Below, one piece after another: positions 17,455 to 26,488 of a stretch of DNA of 64,000 bases. Positions within the stretch are counted from its first letter, which is position 1. Every line of letters starts with the position of its first letter. The stretch is from the NCBI RefSeq assembly GCF_003427025.1, contig NZ_QVAI01000019.1, positions 64,151-128,150 on the forward strand, read 5' to 3'. A model generated the notes under the pieces. That model ran no database searches. It saw only the letters and a list, made by a program, of their open reading frames with translations, and was not told the DNA's origin. This DNA comes from Jiangella endophytica (GTDB lineage Bacteria; Actinomycetota; Actinomycetes; Jiangellales; Jiangellaceae). A program made the translations under genes and the position numbers.

Positions 17455-17460
17455 TAGCGT
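17455..17460 (+). promoter_or_regulatory. Candidate -10 element of ilvD (leaderless)
   Basis: TAGCGT ends exactly 7 nt before the ilvD ATG, which would place transcription start on the A of the start codon. No convincing -35 box is seen. There is also no ribosome-binding site in front of ilvD, which fits a leaderless message. Confidence 0.45.
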
Positions 17461-17466
17461 GGGCGC

Positions 17467-19158
17467 ATGACCGTGACACCCTCGAAGCCCGATCTGAAGC
17501 CACACTCCCGGGCGGTCACCGACGGTCTCGAACGCGCCGCCGCCCGCGGGATGCTGCGCGCGGTCGGCATGACCGACGACGACTGGGAGAAGCCGCAGAT
17601 CGGGGTCGCCTCGTCCTGGAACGAGATCACCCCCTGCAACCTGTCCCTCGACCGCCTCGCCAAGGCCTCGAAGGAAGGGGTACACGCCGGCGGCGGCTTC
17701 CCCATGGAGTTCGGCACCATCTCGGTGTCCGACGGCATCTCGATGGGCCACGAGGGCATGCACTACTCGCTGGTGTCGCGCGAGGTCATCGCCGACTCCG
17801 TCGAGACGGTGTTCGGGGCGGAGCGGCTGGACGGCGCGGTGCTGCTGGCCGGCTGCGACAAGTCCGCGCCGGCCATGCTGATGGCGGCCGCGCGTCTCGA
17901 CGTCGCGGCGACGTTCCTGTACGCGGGGTCGATCCTGCCGGGCCGGGTGGGCGACCGCGACGTCACCATCATCGACGCGTTCGAGGCGGTCGGCGCGTGC
18001 GCCCGCGGGCTCATCACCCGCGAGGAGGTCGACGAGATCGAGCGGGCCATCTGCCCGGGCGAGGGCGCCTGCGGCGGCATGTACACCGCCAACACCATGG
18101 CCAGCGCCGCCGAGGCGCTGGGCATGTCGCTGCCGGGCAGCGCCGCGCCGCCCGCCGTCGACCGGCGTCGCGACGGCTACGCGCGCAAGTCCGGCGAGGC
18201 CGTCGTCGAGCTGCTGCGCCGCGGCATCACGACCCGCGACATCCTGACGAAGGAGGCGTTCGAGAACGCCATCGCCGTCGTCATGGCGGTCGGCGGCTCC
18301 ACGAACGCCGTCCTGCACCTCATGGCCATCGCGCACGAGGCCGGCGTCAAGCTCGAGCTGGACGACTTCAACCGCATCGGCGACCGCGTCCCGCACCTCG
18401 CCGACGTCAAGCCGTTCGGTCAGTACGTCATGACCGACGTCGACCGCGTCGGTGGCGTGCCGGTCATCATGAAGGCGCTGCTCGACGCCGGTCTCATGCA
18501 CGGCGACGCGCTCACCGTCACGGGGAAGACGCTGGCCGAGAACCTCGCCGACATCGCGCCGCCGGACGTCGACGGCAAGATCATCCACGCCATGGGCGAC
18601 CCGATCCACCAGACCGGCGGCCTCACCGTGCTGCGCGGCTCACTTGCGCCCGAGGGCGCCGTCGTCAAGTCGGCCGGCTTCGATACCGCCGTCTTCGAGG
18701 GCACCGCGAAGGTGTTCGACGGTGAGAGCGGTGCTATGAATGCGGTTGCCGCCGGCGACCTGAACAAGAACGACGTCATCGTCATCCGCTACGAGGGCCC
18801 CAAGGGCGGCCCCGGCATGCGCGAGATGCTCGCCGTCACCGGCGCCATCAAGGGCGCCGGCCTGGGCAAGGACGTGCTGCTGGTCACCGACGGCCGCTTC
18901 TCCGGCGGCACGACGGGGCCGTGCATCGGCCACGTCGCCCCCGAGGCGGTCGACGGCGGGCCCATCGCGTTCGTCCAGAACGGCGACCGCATCCGGCTCG
19001 ACCTCTCCGCCCGCACCCTCGAGCTGCTGGTCGACGAGGACGAGCTGGCCCGCCGCCGCGCGGCCTGGACGCCGCCGGCGCCGAAGCACCAGCGCGGCGT
19101 GCTGGCGAAGTACGCCAAGCTGGTCGGCTCGGCCGCCAACGGCGCGGTCTGCGACTAA
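17467..19158 (+). CDS. ilvD: Dihydroxy-acid dehydratase
   Basis: Converts 2,3-dihydroxy-isovalerate and 2,3-dihydroxy-3-methylvalerate to the 2-oxo acids of the valine and isoleucine pathways; cytoplasmic iron-sulfur enzyme. The 563 residues carry [19 protein letters not shown] and [15 protein letters not shown], whose cysteines hold the cluster. [13 protein letters not shown] and [15 protein letters not shown] are also present. Length is normal. It stands alone here, 14 kb from ilvBNC, and its stop overlaps that of the convergent TetR gene by 2 bp. Confidence 0.97.
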   Translation: MTVTPSKPDLKPHSRAVTDGLERAAARGMLRAVGMTDDDWEKPQIGVASSWNEITPCNLSLDRLAKASKEGVHAGGGFPMEFGTISVSDGISMGHEGMHYSLVSREVIADSVETVFGAERLDGAVLLAGCDKSAPAMLMAAARLDVAATFLYAGSILPGRVGDRDVTIIDAFEAVGACARGLITREEVDEIERAICPGEGACGGMYTANTMASAAEALGMSLPGSAAPPAVDRRRDGYARKSGEAVVELLRRGITTRDILTKEAFENAIAVVMAVGGSTNAVLHLMAIAHEAGVKLELDDFNRIGDRVPHLADVKPFGQYVMTDVDRVGGVPVIMKALLDAGLMHGDALTVTGKTLAENLADIAPPDVDGKIIHAMGDPIHQTGGLTVLRGSLAPEGAVVKSAGFDTAVFEGTAKVFDGESGAMNAVAAGDLNKNDVIVIRYEGPKGGPGMREMLAVTGAIKGAGLGKDVLLVTDGRFSGGTTGPCIGHVAPEAVDGGPIAFVQNGDRIRLDLSARTLELLVDEDELARRRAAWTPPAPKHQRGVLAKYAKLVGSAANGAVCD

Positions 19159-19832
19159 CGCGCCGGCGCGCCCTGGTCCTCGTCGGGCGTCAACCCGTCG
19201 AGGATCAGGGCCAGACCGAACGGGAACTCACGGCCGTAGTCGTAGCCGGGCCGCATGATGTGCGCGTTGATCATCTCGGTGAGGTGCGGATACGCGTCGC
19301 CGGGCAGGCCGGAGAGAATGTCGCCGGCGACCTCGTCGAGATCGCCGGCAGCGCCGAGCGGCATGCTCAGTTCCTGCAGCACGAACCCGTAGAGATAGCT
19401 GTCGATGACGGAGACGGCGTGCGCCGCCAGCGGGATGGAGAACCCGCCGGTGCGCAGCGCGCCCAGCATGGCGTCGTGATGCCGCAGCGTCGCCGGGCCG
19501 GGGTGGCCCCGCGAGTCCATCAGGCCGACGGCCCACGGGTGCCGCCGCAAGGCCGCGCGCGCTGACGCGGCGCGGTCGCGCATGGCCGCCTTCCAGTCCG
19601 CGTCGTCCGGCGCCGGGAGCTCGATCTCGGCGAACACCGCGTCGACCATGCCGTCGAGGATGTCGTCGCGGCCGGCGACGTGGTTGTAGAGCGACATCGC
19701 CTCGACGCCCAGCCGGGCGGCGATGGCCCGCATGCTCGCGCCCGCCTGGCCCTTCTCGTCGGCCAGCGCCATCGCCGCCGCGACCACGCGCTCCCGGGTG
19801 AGCGGGACCCTGCTGGCCCGGCGGTCGGGCAT
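19155..19832 (-). CDS. TetR-family transcriptional regulator (TetR_C type)
   Basis: A 225-residue repressor. The HTH is at about residues 12-55 ([37 protein letters not shown]), where MSLYNHV is characteristic of the TetR/TetR_C subgroup. The ligand domain has [13 protein letters not shown] and ends with [10 protein letters not shown]. It is divergent from an NAD(P)-binding protein gene. The 79-bp region between them holds two perfect 15-bp palindromes overlapping that gene's promoter. Confidence 0.92.
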   Translation of the reverse strand: MPDRRASRVPLTRERVVAAAMALADEKGQAGASMRAIAARLGVEAMSLYNHVAGRDDILDGMVDAVFAEIELPAPDDADWKAAMRDRAASARAALRRHPWAVGLMDSRGHPGPATLRHHDAMLGALRTGGFSIPLAAHAVSVIDSYLYGFVLQELSMPLGAAGDLDEVAGDILSGLPGDAYPHLTEMINAHIMRPGYDYGREFPFGLALILDGLTPDEDQGAPAR

Positions 19833-19849
19833 CGGTGCGTCCTCCTCGC

Positions 19850-19894
19850 TTGACGTACTTACGGCGTAAGTCTAGCGTTACTTACAGTGTAAGT
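19850..19894 (+). promoter_or_regulatory. Promoter with two TetR-type operators
   Basis: TTGACG at 19850-19855 and TAGCGT at 19873-19878 are separated by 17 bp. The palindrome ACTTACGGCGTAAGT (19857-19871) fills the spacer. A second copy, ACTTACAGTGTAAGT (19880-19894), covers the predicted start point near 19885. The centres are 23 bp apart, about two helical turns. This is a strong architecture for repression by the adjacent TetR protein. Confidence 0.8.
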
Positions 19895-19911
19895 AGCGGA
19901 GGGAGCGGCAC

Positions 19912-20613
19912 ATGGGGACGGGCGGGATCAGGAAGGTCTGCGTCGTCGGGGCGTCGGGGAAGCTGGGGCAGTACCTGGTGCGCCACGCGCTGGACCGCGG
20001 CTACGAGGTGGTCGGCGTCTGCCGCGAGAAGAGCGTGCCGAAGCTGGCCGCCGTGGCCGACCGCATCACCATCGTGCCGGGGCCGACGAACGACCGGGAG
20101 GTGATCCGCGAGGCGGTCGCCGGCTGCGACGGCGTGCTGAGCGTGCTCGTCCCGTGGGGCGTCCGGCAGTACTCGTCGGGGACGGCGCAGGCGGTGCTCG
20201 ACCTCGCCGAGCCGGACGCGCGGCTGGTCTTCTCGTGCGGCTGGCACATCACCCGCGACGGGCAGGACCTCTACTCGTGGCGGTTCCGGACGGCGCTGCG
20301 CATCGCCGCCCGCGTGGGGAAGCTGCTGCGCGCCGTCGAGATCGACGACCAGGTCGAGGCGTGCCGGCGCATCTTCGCCAGCGACCGCCGCTGGACCGTC
20401 GTCCGCGGGAGCGATCTGGAGGAGGGCGAGAGCCAGGGCCTGCCCGTGTGGAGCCGCCACGTCGGCGACCCGGTGCTCGAGAGCAACCTCACCCGGCGGA
20501 CCGACTTCGCGCTGTTCATGATCGAGGCGCTGACCGACGACACCCTCGTGCACGAGGCGCCGGCCATCGTCGGACGGACGACGCCCAGCGCGCGGGCGCA
20601 CGCGGCGGCGTAG
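19912..20613 (+). CDS. NAD(P)-binding protein, NmrA/NAD(P)H-binding type
   Basis: A 233-residue atypical short-chain dehydrogenase. The dinucleotide motif is VVGASGKLGQYLVRHAL (about 11-27), with GCDGVLSVLVPWG near 75 and IDDQVEACRRIF near 143 but no YxxxK pair. This matches NmrA-like or NAD(P)H-binding proteins that sense or reduce small quinone-like molecules. GGAGGGAG lies 6 nt before the ATG. Its expression should be tied to the divergent TetR repressor through the two operators upstream, so it probably handles a toxic or signal compound. Confidence 0.85.
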   Translation: MGTGGIRKVCVVGASGKLGQYLVRHALDRGYEVVGVCREKSVPKLAAVADRITIVPGPTNDREVIREAVAGCDGVLSVLVPWGVRQYSSGTAQAVLDLAEPDARLVFSCGWHITRDGQDLYSWRFRTALRIAARVGKLLRAVEIDDQVEACRRIFASDRRWTVVRGSDLEEGESQGLPVWSRHVGDPVLESNLTRRTDFALFMIEALTDDTLVHEAPAIVGRTTPSARAHAAA

Positions 20614-20631
20614 CCCTCAGCCGCGGACGGC

Positions 20632-21510
20632 TCAGGTGCGCCCGCGCAGGTACCGGGCGAGCACGCTCATGTCCTCGTCGCCCAGGCCGGCGTCGACGGC
20701 GTCGGCGACGGCCCGGCGGTTGGCGACGGCCTGCGGCATCGAGGTGCCGGACGCGGCCGCGAGGTCGAGGATGAGGTCGAGGTCCTTGCCGACGAGATCC
20801 AGCGAGAACGCGACCGGCGTCTCCTCGGGCCGCTCGAACGCGGCCCTCTTGTACTGGACGAACGGGCCGGCGGCGACGCTGTTCGCGAACACCTCGTACG
20901 CCGTCTCGCGCGCGACCCCGGACCGCTCGGCCAGCACCAGCGCCTCGGACACCGCCTGGTTGATCGCGTGCACCAGCGCGTTGACGGCCAGCTTCATGGT
21001 CGCGCCGGCGCCGTGGCCGCCGACGTGGAAGATCTGCCGGGCCAGCAGGTCGAGGACCGGCCGGGCCCGCTCGAGGTCACCCACGGAGCCGCCGGCTATG
21101 ACGGTCAGCTCGCCGCGCTCGACCACCGGAACGCTGCCGGAGACCGGCGTGTCCAGCATCGCTCCGCCACCGGCGGCGACCAGCTCCGCCAGCTCGGCCG
21201 ACGTCCGCGGCGCGACGGTGCTGGTGTCGGCGACGACCGTTCCCGGCCCGGCGCCCGCGGCGACGCCGTCCGGCCCCTCGTACGCGGCCCGGCAGGCGGC
21301 GTCGTCGGCCAGCGAGACCAGCACGACGGGGCCCGCGGCGGCCGCCTCGCGCGCCGTGCCCGCGACCCGTGCTCCGGTCGCCGCCGACACCCCGGACGCC
21401 CGCGCCACCGTCCGGTTCCACAGCACGACCTCGCGACCGGCCGACCGCAGCCGCGCCGTCATCGCCGCGCCCATCCGCCCGGCGCCGATCACCCCGACCG
21501 CCTCGCTCAC
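20632..21510 (-). CDS. NAD(P)-dependent beta-hydroxyacid dehydrogenase family protein
   Basis: A 292-residue member of the 3-hydroxyisobutyrate dehydrogenase/tartronate semialdehyde reductase family. The cofactor motif is VGVIGAGRMGAAMTARL (about 5-21). The substrate loop is DTPVSGSVPVVERGEL, and the catalytic region is GHGAGATMKLAVNAL, which carries the conserved Lys. The GTG at 21510 overlaps the SDR stop (GTGA). It is the last gene of the seven-gene catabolic operon; oxidation or reduction of a 3-hydroxy acid intermediate is the likely role. Confidence 0.9.
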   Translation of the reverse strand: MSEAVGVIGAGRMGAAMTARLRSAGREVVLWNRTVARASGVSAATGARVAGTAREAAAAGPVVLVSLADDAACRAAYEGPDGVAAGAGPGTVVADTSTVAPRTSAELAELVAAGGGAMLDTPVSGSVPVVERGELTVIAGGSVGDLERARPVLDLLARQIFHVGGHGAGATMKLAVNALVHAINQAVSEALVLAERSGVARETAYEVFANSVAAGPFVQYKRAAFERPEETPVAFSLDLVGKDLDLILDLAAASGTSMPQAVANRRAVADAVDAGLGDEDMSVLARYLRGRT

Positions 21511-22202
21511 GTCAGCAGCCAACCCCCGTCGACGTTGAGGTTCACGCCGTTCATCGCCGGGTTGCGCAGCAGGAAGTCGACCGCGTCGGCGACGTCGGCC
21601 ATGGTCGCCAGCCGGCCGATCGGCGTCCGCGCGACGACCGCGTCGAGCGGCTTCCCCTGCCAGAACGGGCTGTCGCCGACGATGCCCGGGTGGACGGCGT
21701 TGACCCGCAGTGGCGCCAGCTCGACGGCCAGCGTGTGCACCAGGCCCACGACGCCGCCGTTGATCGTCGACACCGTCGTCGACCCCGGGTACGGCCGGTC
21801 CTTCGCCAGCCCGCCGAACAGCACGACGGCGCCGTCGGGCGCCATGCGCGGCAGCAGCGCGTGCACCACCTCGGTGTACCCGACCAGCTTCAGCGTCACC
21901 AGCCGCAACGCGCGGCCGACGTCGTAGTCGGCGGCGGTGTTCTGGTCGCGGTCGATGGCGGCGACGACGAGGTGGTCGACGGTGCCGACGTCGGACACCG
22001 CCGCGGCGATGGCGTCCGGGTCGGACAGCTCGACGGCGACGCCGCGGCAGCGCGCCCCGATGTCCGCCGCCACCGTGTCGCACCGGTCGCCGTCGCGGCC
22101 GGTGATGACGACGTCGTCGCCCGCGGCCACCCGGCGCCGGGCCAGCTCCAGCCCGATGCCGGACGTGCCGCCGACGATCACGATGGTCTTCGCGTCGCTC
22201 AC
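21507..22202 (-). CDS. SDR-family oxidoreductase
   Basis: A 231-residue short-chain dehydrogenase. The cofactor motif is VGGTSGIGLELARR (about 10-23), followed by VITGRDGDRC and DHLVVAAIDRDQN. In the usual catalytic Tyr-x-x-x-Lys position the sequence reads STINGGVVGL, so the Tyr-Lys pair is absent. The protein may be catalytically modified or inactive as a classical SDR. The C terminus (NPAMNGVNLNVDGGWLLT) is typical. The GTG at 22202 overlaps the bicupin stop. Confidence 0.87.
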   Translation of the reverse strand: MSDAKTIVIVGGTSGIGLELARRRVAAGDDVVITGRDGDRCDTVAADIGARCRGVAVELSDPDAIAAAVSDVGTVDHLVVAAIDRDQNTAADYDVGRALRLVTLKLVGYTEVVHALLPRMAPDGAVVLFGGLAKDRPYPGSTTVSTINGGVVGLVHTLAVELAPLRVNAVHPGIVGDSPFWQGKPLDAVVARTPIGRLATMADVADAVDFLLRNPAMNGVNLNVDGGWLLT

Positions 22203-23101
22203 GCCGGACCTCCCAGGACGTCGCGCAGATGGTTCCAGTCGCGCGCGAACCGGTACGAGTACCGCGGCGGCGGCGCCGGCGCCTGCGTCTCGAGCCAGCG
22301 CAGCGTGCCGCCGCCGGCGTTGCGGAACGCGTGCGGGCAGCCCACCCCGGCCCAGGCGACGTCGCCGGCCTCGAGCACGTAGGTCGTGCCGTCGAAGGAC
22401 GCCTCGACCGTGCCCTCGAGGATGAGGTACGTCTCCTCGAACGGGTGGTCGTGCGGGGTGGTCGCGCCGTCGGGATCGTATTGCACCATGAACATCGTGG
22501 TCAGGACGGCGCCGAGGTCGCTGTCGACCATCTGCTTGACGTTGATGCCGCCGTAGACGAGCAGTGCGGTGCGCATGCTGGCCGAGACCGCGAGCAGGTC
22601 CTGCGACTGCCTGGCCGGATCCATGTGGCCCGGCCGGATGGTGCCGAACCGGTAGGAGCGCGGGTCTCGAACATCGATGGCGTCGATGTGCCTCGTGTCG
22701 TCCAGCGGCGGCACCAGGAAGGTGTCGCCGTCGAACGCGTCGCGCGGCTGCGGCCCCTGCATCTCCGCCCACCGCGCCGGGCGGTCGCCGTCGCCCCGCC
22801 ACGCGTGCGGCAGCGCGACCGGCAGCACCCCGTAGTCACCCTCGGACAGCCGGTACGACCCGTCCGGTGTCGTCAGGACGGCCGCCCCGGAGAGCAGGTG
22901 GAAGGTCTCCTCGAACGAGTGGACGTGCGCCGGCACCGATCCGCCGGGGTCGAGCTCGCAGACACCGAACCCGGTGTGGACGGCGCCCCCCTGCTCGCCC
23001 ACCACGGTCCAGCGCCGGTAGCCGGTGGCGCCGGCGGCCCAGCCCGCCGGTGCCTCGAAGCCGGCCTGCGCGCCCCGGCGGATCAGGTGCCGGACGCTCA
23101 T
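22199..23101 (-). CDS. Bicupin protein, ureidoglycine aminohydrolase-like
   Basis: A 300-residue protein with two cupin domains. The first carries GGSVPAHVHSFEETFHLLSG (about 52-71) and the second TTPHDHPFEETYLILEG (about 220-236). Each has the HxH...E metal ligands, so both sites look occupied. The overall layout resembles (S)-ureidoglycine aminohydrolase, and an amidohydrolase is the next gene, but the rest of the ureide pathway is missing. The ATG at 23101 overlaps the amidohydrolase stop by 4 bp. The substrate is not assigned. Confidence 0.85.
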   Translation of the reverse strand: MSVRHLIRRGAQAGFEAPAGWAAGATGYRRWTVVGEQGGAVHTGFGVCELDPGGSVPAHVHSFEETFHLLSGAAVLTTPDGSYRLSEGDYGVLPVALPHAWRGDGDRPARWAEMQGPQPRDAFDGDTFLVPPLDDTRHIDAIDVRDPRSYRFGTIRPGHMDPARQSQDLLAVSASMRTALLVYGGINVKQMVDSDLGAVLTTMFMVQYDPDGATTPHDHPFEETYLILEGTVEASFDGTTYVLEAGDVAWAGVGCPHAFRNAGGGTLRWLETQAPAPPPRYSYRFARDWNHLRDVLGGPA

Positions 23102-24468
23102 ACGGCGGCCGCCTGCCGCTGCTGCTCGGCCGCGGCGACCAGCCGGTCGCGGGCCGCCTCGACCAGGCCGCGGGCCCGGGCGGCGTCGGCGATCAGCCTG
23201 CCGTCGCGCTTGCGGACCACGCCGTCGACGATGACCGTCTCGACGTTCGACACGTCGGCGGCCAGCACGACAGCGGCGACGGGGTCGATGACCGGGGCGA
23301 CGTTCAACGCCGTCGCGTCGATCAGCACCACGTCGGCCCGCTTGCCCGGCGTCAGTGAGCCGGTCCGGTCGTCCAGCCCGGCCACCCGCGCCCCGTTGAT
23401 CGTCGCCATCTCCAGCATCTGCCGGGCCGTCGGCATCGTCTCCGGCACGGCGGTGTCGGCCGTCCAGGACGTGGCGTTGACGCGTGCCCGCTCACCACCG
23501 AACGCCGCGCGCATCTGCGTGAACATGTCACCCGGCACGGTCGTGACGACGTCGATGGACAGGCTCGGCGGCAGGCCGAACTGGTAACTCTTCGCCACCG
23601 GCGGCCAGCCGTGGCCCATCTGCAGCTCGACCTGCGCGGCGATCGAGATGGTGCCGCCGGTGTCGGCGACCCGCCGCCACTCGTGGTCGCTGAAGTAGCA
23701 GCAGTGGACGTAGGTGGTGTCCGGCCCGAGCAGGCCGAGCCGGTCCAGCTGCTCGACCATGGCGAACCGGCCGGCCAGCCGGCCCATCGCGACGTGCACG
23801 GTGATCGGGATGCCGACCTCGCGGGCCAGCGCCCACTCGGCCCGCACGACGTCGTCCTGGCAGAACCCCGGCCCGCGGGTCGCCAGCCCCATGGTGAGCA
23901 GGCCGTCGTCGCCGGAGAAGTACGTGCCGCGGATGCGCCGGACGTCGTCGCCCGGGATCACCTCGGCGCTGTTGAACCAGTACTTCGCCAGCGACGTGTT
24001 CGCCGAGCCGTACGCGTACTGGGCCCGCAGACCCGACTCCAGCAGCCCGGCGATCGCGGCGTCGGGGTGCTCGGCGGTGTTGTTGATGTGCGACCAGTCG
24101 ACGAGCGTCGTGATGCCGGCGTTCAGGCACTCCAGCGCGCCGGCCAGGTTGCTCGCGTACACGTCGTCGGGCCGGTAGAGCGGGGCGAACGTGTCGAGGA
24201 TCTCGACGAAGTAGTCGTCCAGCGTCGCGTTCGGCGCGGACGTGCGGATCGCCGTCTCCCAGGTGTGCCGGTGGGTGTCGACGAAACCGGGGACGACGAT
24301 GCGTCCGGTCGCGTCGATGACCTCGGCGTCGGCGACCTCGTCTGAGAGGTTCGGCCGGACGGCGACGATCGCGCCGTCCTCGATCAGCACGTCGGCGCCG
24401 GCGAGGTCGCCGATGTCGGGATCCATGCTGATCACGTGGCCGTTGCGGAGCAGGAGTCGGGTGCTCAA
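23098..24468 (-). CDS. Amidohydrolase family protein (cytosine/8-oxoguanine deaminase-like)
   Basis: A 456-residue metal-dependent hydrolase of the SsnA/TrzN/AtzB group. The metal-binding HxH is in GFVDTHRHTWETAIR (about 61-75), with further ligands in ITVHVAMG and TYVHCCYFSDHEW and an Asp in SLSIDVVTTVPGD. The N-terminal strand region (LLLRNGHVISMD) and the C-terminal sandwich (GSLTPGKRADVVLID) are typical. The only plausible start is TTG at 24468 with AAGGGA 7 nt upstream; that site lies in a 6-bp hairpin that also covers the start codon. Deamination or dechlorination of a heterocycle is typical of relatives. Confidence 0.88.
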   Translation of the reverse strand: MSTRLLLRNGHVISMDPDIGDLAGADVLIEDGAIVAVRPNLSDEVADAEVIDATGRIVVPGFVDTHRHTWETAIRTSAPNATLDDYFVEILDTFAPLYRPDDVYASNLAGALECLNAGITTLVDWSHINNTAEHPDAAIAGLLESGLRAQYAYGSANTSLAKYWFNSAEVIPGDDVRRIRGTYFSGDDGLLTMGLATRGPGFCQDDVVRAEWALAREVGIPITVHVAMGRLAGRFAMVEQLDRLGLLGPDTTYVHCCYFSDHEWRRVADTGGTISIAAQVELQMGHGWPPVAKSYQFGLPPSLSIDVVTTVPGDMFTQMRAAFGGERARVNATSWTADTAVPETMPTARQMLEMATINGARVAGLDDRTGSLTPGKRADVVLIDATALNVAPVIDPVAAVVLAADVSNVETVIVDGVVRKRDGRLIADAARARGLVEAARDRLVAAAEQQRQAAAV

Positions 24469-24481
24469 GGGACCATCCCTT
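24467..24481 (-). promoter_or_regulatory. Hairpin covering ribosome site and TTG start
   Basis: In the message, AAGGGA (the ribosome site) and UCCCUU (which includes the first two bases of the UUG start) form a perfect 6-bp stem with a 3-nt loop. This would reduce initiation of the amidohydrolase unless it is opened, for instance by ribosomes arriving from the upstream gene 59 nt away. This is an inference from pairing only. Confidence 0.4.
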
Positions 24482-24527
24482 CGTCGCGATGGCGGCAGCT
24501 CGGTGTCGGGTGTGGCCGGTCGTAGGG

Positions 24528-25511
24528 TCAGTAGGTCGCGAGGCTCCGCACGGCGTCGGCCACCTTGTCCACGGTGGGGATCACCTGGTCCTCCAGCGCG
24601 TCGGCGAACGGCAGCGGCACGTTGGCACCCGCCACCCGCTTGACCGGCGCGTCCAGCAGCTCGAATCCTTCGTCGGCGACCACGGAGACGATGGTTCCGC
24701 CCCAGCCGCCCTGGTAGGGGTTCTCCTCGACGACGACCAGGCGCGACGTCCGCTCCAGCGAACGCAGCACGGCCGCGACGTCCAGGGGGATCAGCGTGCG
24801 CAGGTCCAGCACCTCGGCGGCGACGCCCTCGGCGGCCAGCCGGTCGGCCGCGGCCAGCGCGAGCGGCACCGTCGACGCGAGCGCCACCAGCGTGACGTCG
24901 CCGCCCTCGCGTCGCACGGCCGCCTCGCCGAACGGCACGACGTGGCCGTCGGGCGCCGGCGCCCCCTTGCCGGCCAGCAACCCCTTGTGCTCGAAGAACA
25001 CGACGGGATCGTCGCTGCGGATCGCGCTGGCCAGCAGCCCGACCACGTCGGACGGTGTCGACGGTGCGGCGATCTTCAGGCCGGGGACGGTGAACACCCA
25101 GTTCTCGACCGCCTGCGAGTGCTGTGCGCCGAAGCCCAGCCCGCCGCCGTTCGCCGTCCGGATCACCAGCGGGACCGTCACCTGCCCGCCGGTCATGTAG
25201 CGGACCTTCGGGATCTCGTTGGCGAGGTAGTCCCAGCAGCAGGCCAGGAAGTCGCTGAACATGATCTCGGCGACCGGGCGCATGCCGGTCATCGCCGCCC
25301 CCATGGCGGCGCCGACGATGGCCTGCTCGGAGATCGGGGTGTCCCAGACCCGCTCCGGGCCGAACTCCTCGAACAGGCCGACGGTGGTCTTGAAGACGCC
25401 GCCGGCCGCGCCGATGTCCTCGCCCAGACACACGACGGACGGGTCGCGGCGCATCTCGCGGGCGATGCCCTCGGCCACCGACTCGCGGTAGGTCACGACG
25501 TGGTCCGCCAT
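24528..25511 (-). CDS. 2-oxoacid/acetoin dehydrogenase E1 component, beta subunit
   Basis: A 327-residue transketolase-like beta subunit. It has CLGEDIGAAGGVFKTT (about 30-45), PISEQAIVGAAMGAAMTG, EIMFSDFLACCWDY, and the C-terminal transketolase domain (EVLDLRTLIPLDVAAV, VVVEENPYQGGWG). With the alpha subunit it should form a heterotetrameric thiamine diphosphate enzyme. Its start at 25511 overlaps the alpha gene by 19 bp. No E2 or E3 gene is nearby, so the complex must borrow acyltransferase and lipoamide dehydrogenase subunits, or work alone with another acceptor. Confidence 0.92.
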   Translation of the reverse strand: MADHVVTYRESVAEGIAREMRRDPSVVCLGEDIGAAGGVFKTTVGLFEEFGPERVWDTPISEQAIVGAAMGAAMTGMRPVAEIMFSDFLACCWDYLANEIPKVRYMTGGQVTVPLVIRTANGGGLGFGAQHSQAVENWVFTVPGLKIAAPSTPSDVVGLLASAIRSDDPVVFFEHKGLLAGKGAPAPDGHVVPFGEAAVRREGGDVTLVALASTVPLALAAADRLAAEGVAAEVLDLRTLIPLDVAAVLRSLERTSRLVVVEENPYQGGWGGTIVSVVADEGFELLDAPVKRVAGANVPLPFADALEDQVIPTVDKVADAVRSLATY

Positions 25512-26488
25512 GCGGCACCTCCGTCCGCCCACACGTCGGTGAACGCCTCGCGGAGGTCGGCCGGAGGTCCGGCCCTGGCGGTCGCGACGGCGGCGTCGAC
25601 CACGGCGGCCGCGCGGTCCTCGGCGGCCTGGATCTCGACGTCGCGGGTGCCGGCCGAGCGCAGCCGGATGGAGGACACCGTCAGCGGGTCGCGTTCGAGC
25701 CAGCGCTCCAGCTCGCCCTCGGGGCGGTATGTCGCCGGATCGGTCCGGCTGTGGCCGTAGTGCCGGTACGTCCGCGCCTCCAGGACGGTGGGCCCGTCGC
25801 CCGCGCGGGCCCGCTCTGCCGCGCGGGCGACGGCGTTCCGTACCGCCACCACGTCGTTGCCGTCGACGACCTCGGCCGGGAGGCCGTACGACGGGGCCCG
25901 GCCGGCCGCCGGCTGCTCGGCCGCCGTCACCGAGCCGATCGGGGTGTACTCCATGTAGAAGTTGTTCTCGCAGACGAACAGCACCGGCAGCCGCCACACC
26001 GCCGCGAGGTTCAACGCCTCGTGGAACGCGCCGATGTTCGTGGCGCCGTCGCCGAAGAACGCGACCGCGACCTGGTCGGTCCCGCGCAGCCGGGCCGACC
26101 ACGCGGCGCCGGCGGCCATCGGCAGATGCGCGCCGACGATGGCGTACGAGCCGAGCATGCCCGTCGCGGCCTTCGTCAGGTGCATGGACCCGCCCTTGCC
26201 CTTGTTCAGCCCGGTCGAGCGCTGCATGAGCTCGGCCAGGCACTCCTCGGGCGTCGCGCCCCAGGCGATGGCGTGGTGGTGGCCGCGGTAGGTGGCGAAC
26301 GCGTAGTCGCCGTCGCGCAGCGCCGCGCGCGCCCCGACCGCGACCGCCTCGTGCCCGGCGGCCAGGTGCGTCGTCCCCTTGACCAGGCCGGACATGAAGA
26401 GGTCGTGTGCCGCCTTCTCCGTGCGGCGGATGACCGCCATGGTCTCGTGCAGGGCGAGCAGGTCGGTCACCGCCGTGGTCTCCGTCAT
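25493..26488 (-). CDS. 2-oxoacid/acetoin dehydrogenase E1 component, alpha subunit
   Basis: A 331-residue thiamine diphosphate-binding subunit. The cofactor motif starts GDGATNIGAFHEA and ends at ENN (about 145-175). The protein also has RTEKAAHDLFMSGLVKGTTH, FATYRGHHHAIAWG, GKGGSMHL and the phosphorylation-loop-like TYRHYGHSRTDP. This is closest to acetoin dehydrogenase/branched-chain-type E1 alpha proteins. The ATG at 26488 overlaps the M24 gene stop by 4 bp. It acts early in the operon, probably on a 2-oxo acid or diketone made by the other enzymes. Confidence 0.92.
   Translation of the reverse strand: MTETTAVTDLLALHETMAVIRRTEKAAHDLFMSGLVKGTTHLAAGHEAVAVGARAALRDGDYAFATYRGHHHAIAWGATPEECLAELMQRSTGLNKGKGGSMHLTKAATGMLGSYAIVGAHLPMAAGAAWSARLRGTDQVAVAFFGDGATNIGAFHEALNLAAVWRLPVLFVCENNFYMEYTPIGSVTAAEQPAAGRAPSYGLPAEVVDGNDVVAVRNAVARAAERARAGDGPTVLEARTYRHYGHSRTDPATYRPEGELERWLERDPLTVSSIRLRSAGTRDVEIQAAEDRAAAVVDAAVATARAGPPADLREAFTDVWADGGAAWRTTS

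Noticed and set aside
22199-24468. Allantoin/ureide degradation operon
   Set aside because: The bicupin resembles ureidoglycine aminohydrolase, but no allantoinase, allantoate amidohydrolase or ureidoglycolate enzymes are present, and the amidohydrolase motifs fit deaminase/TrzN-type proteins.
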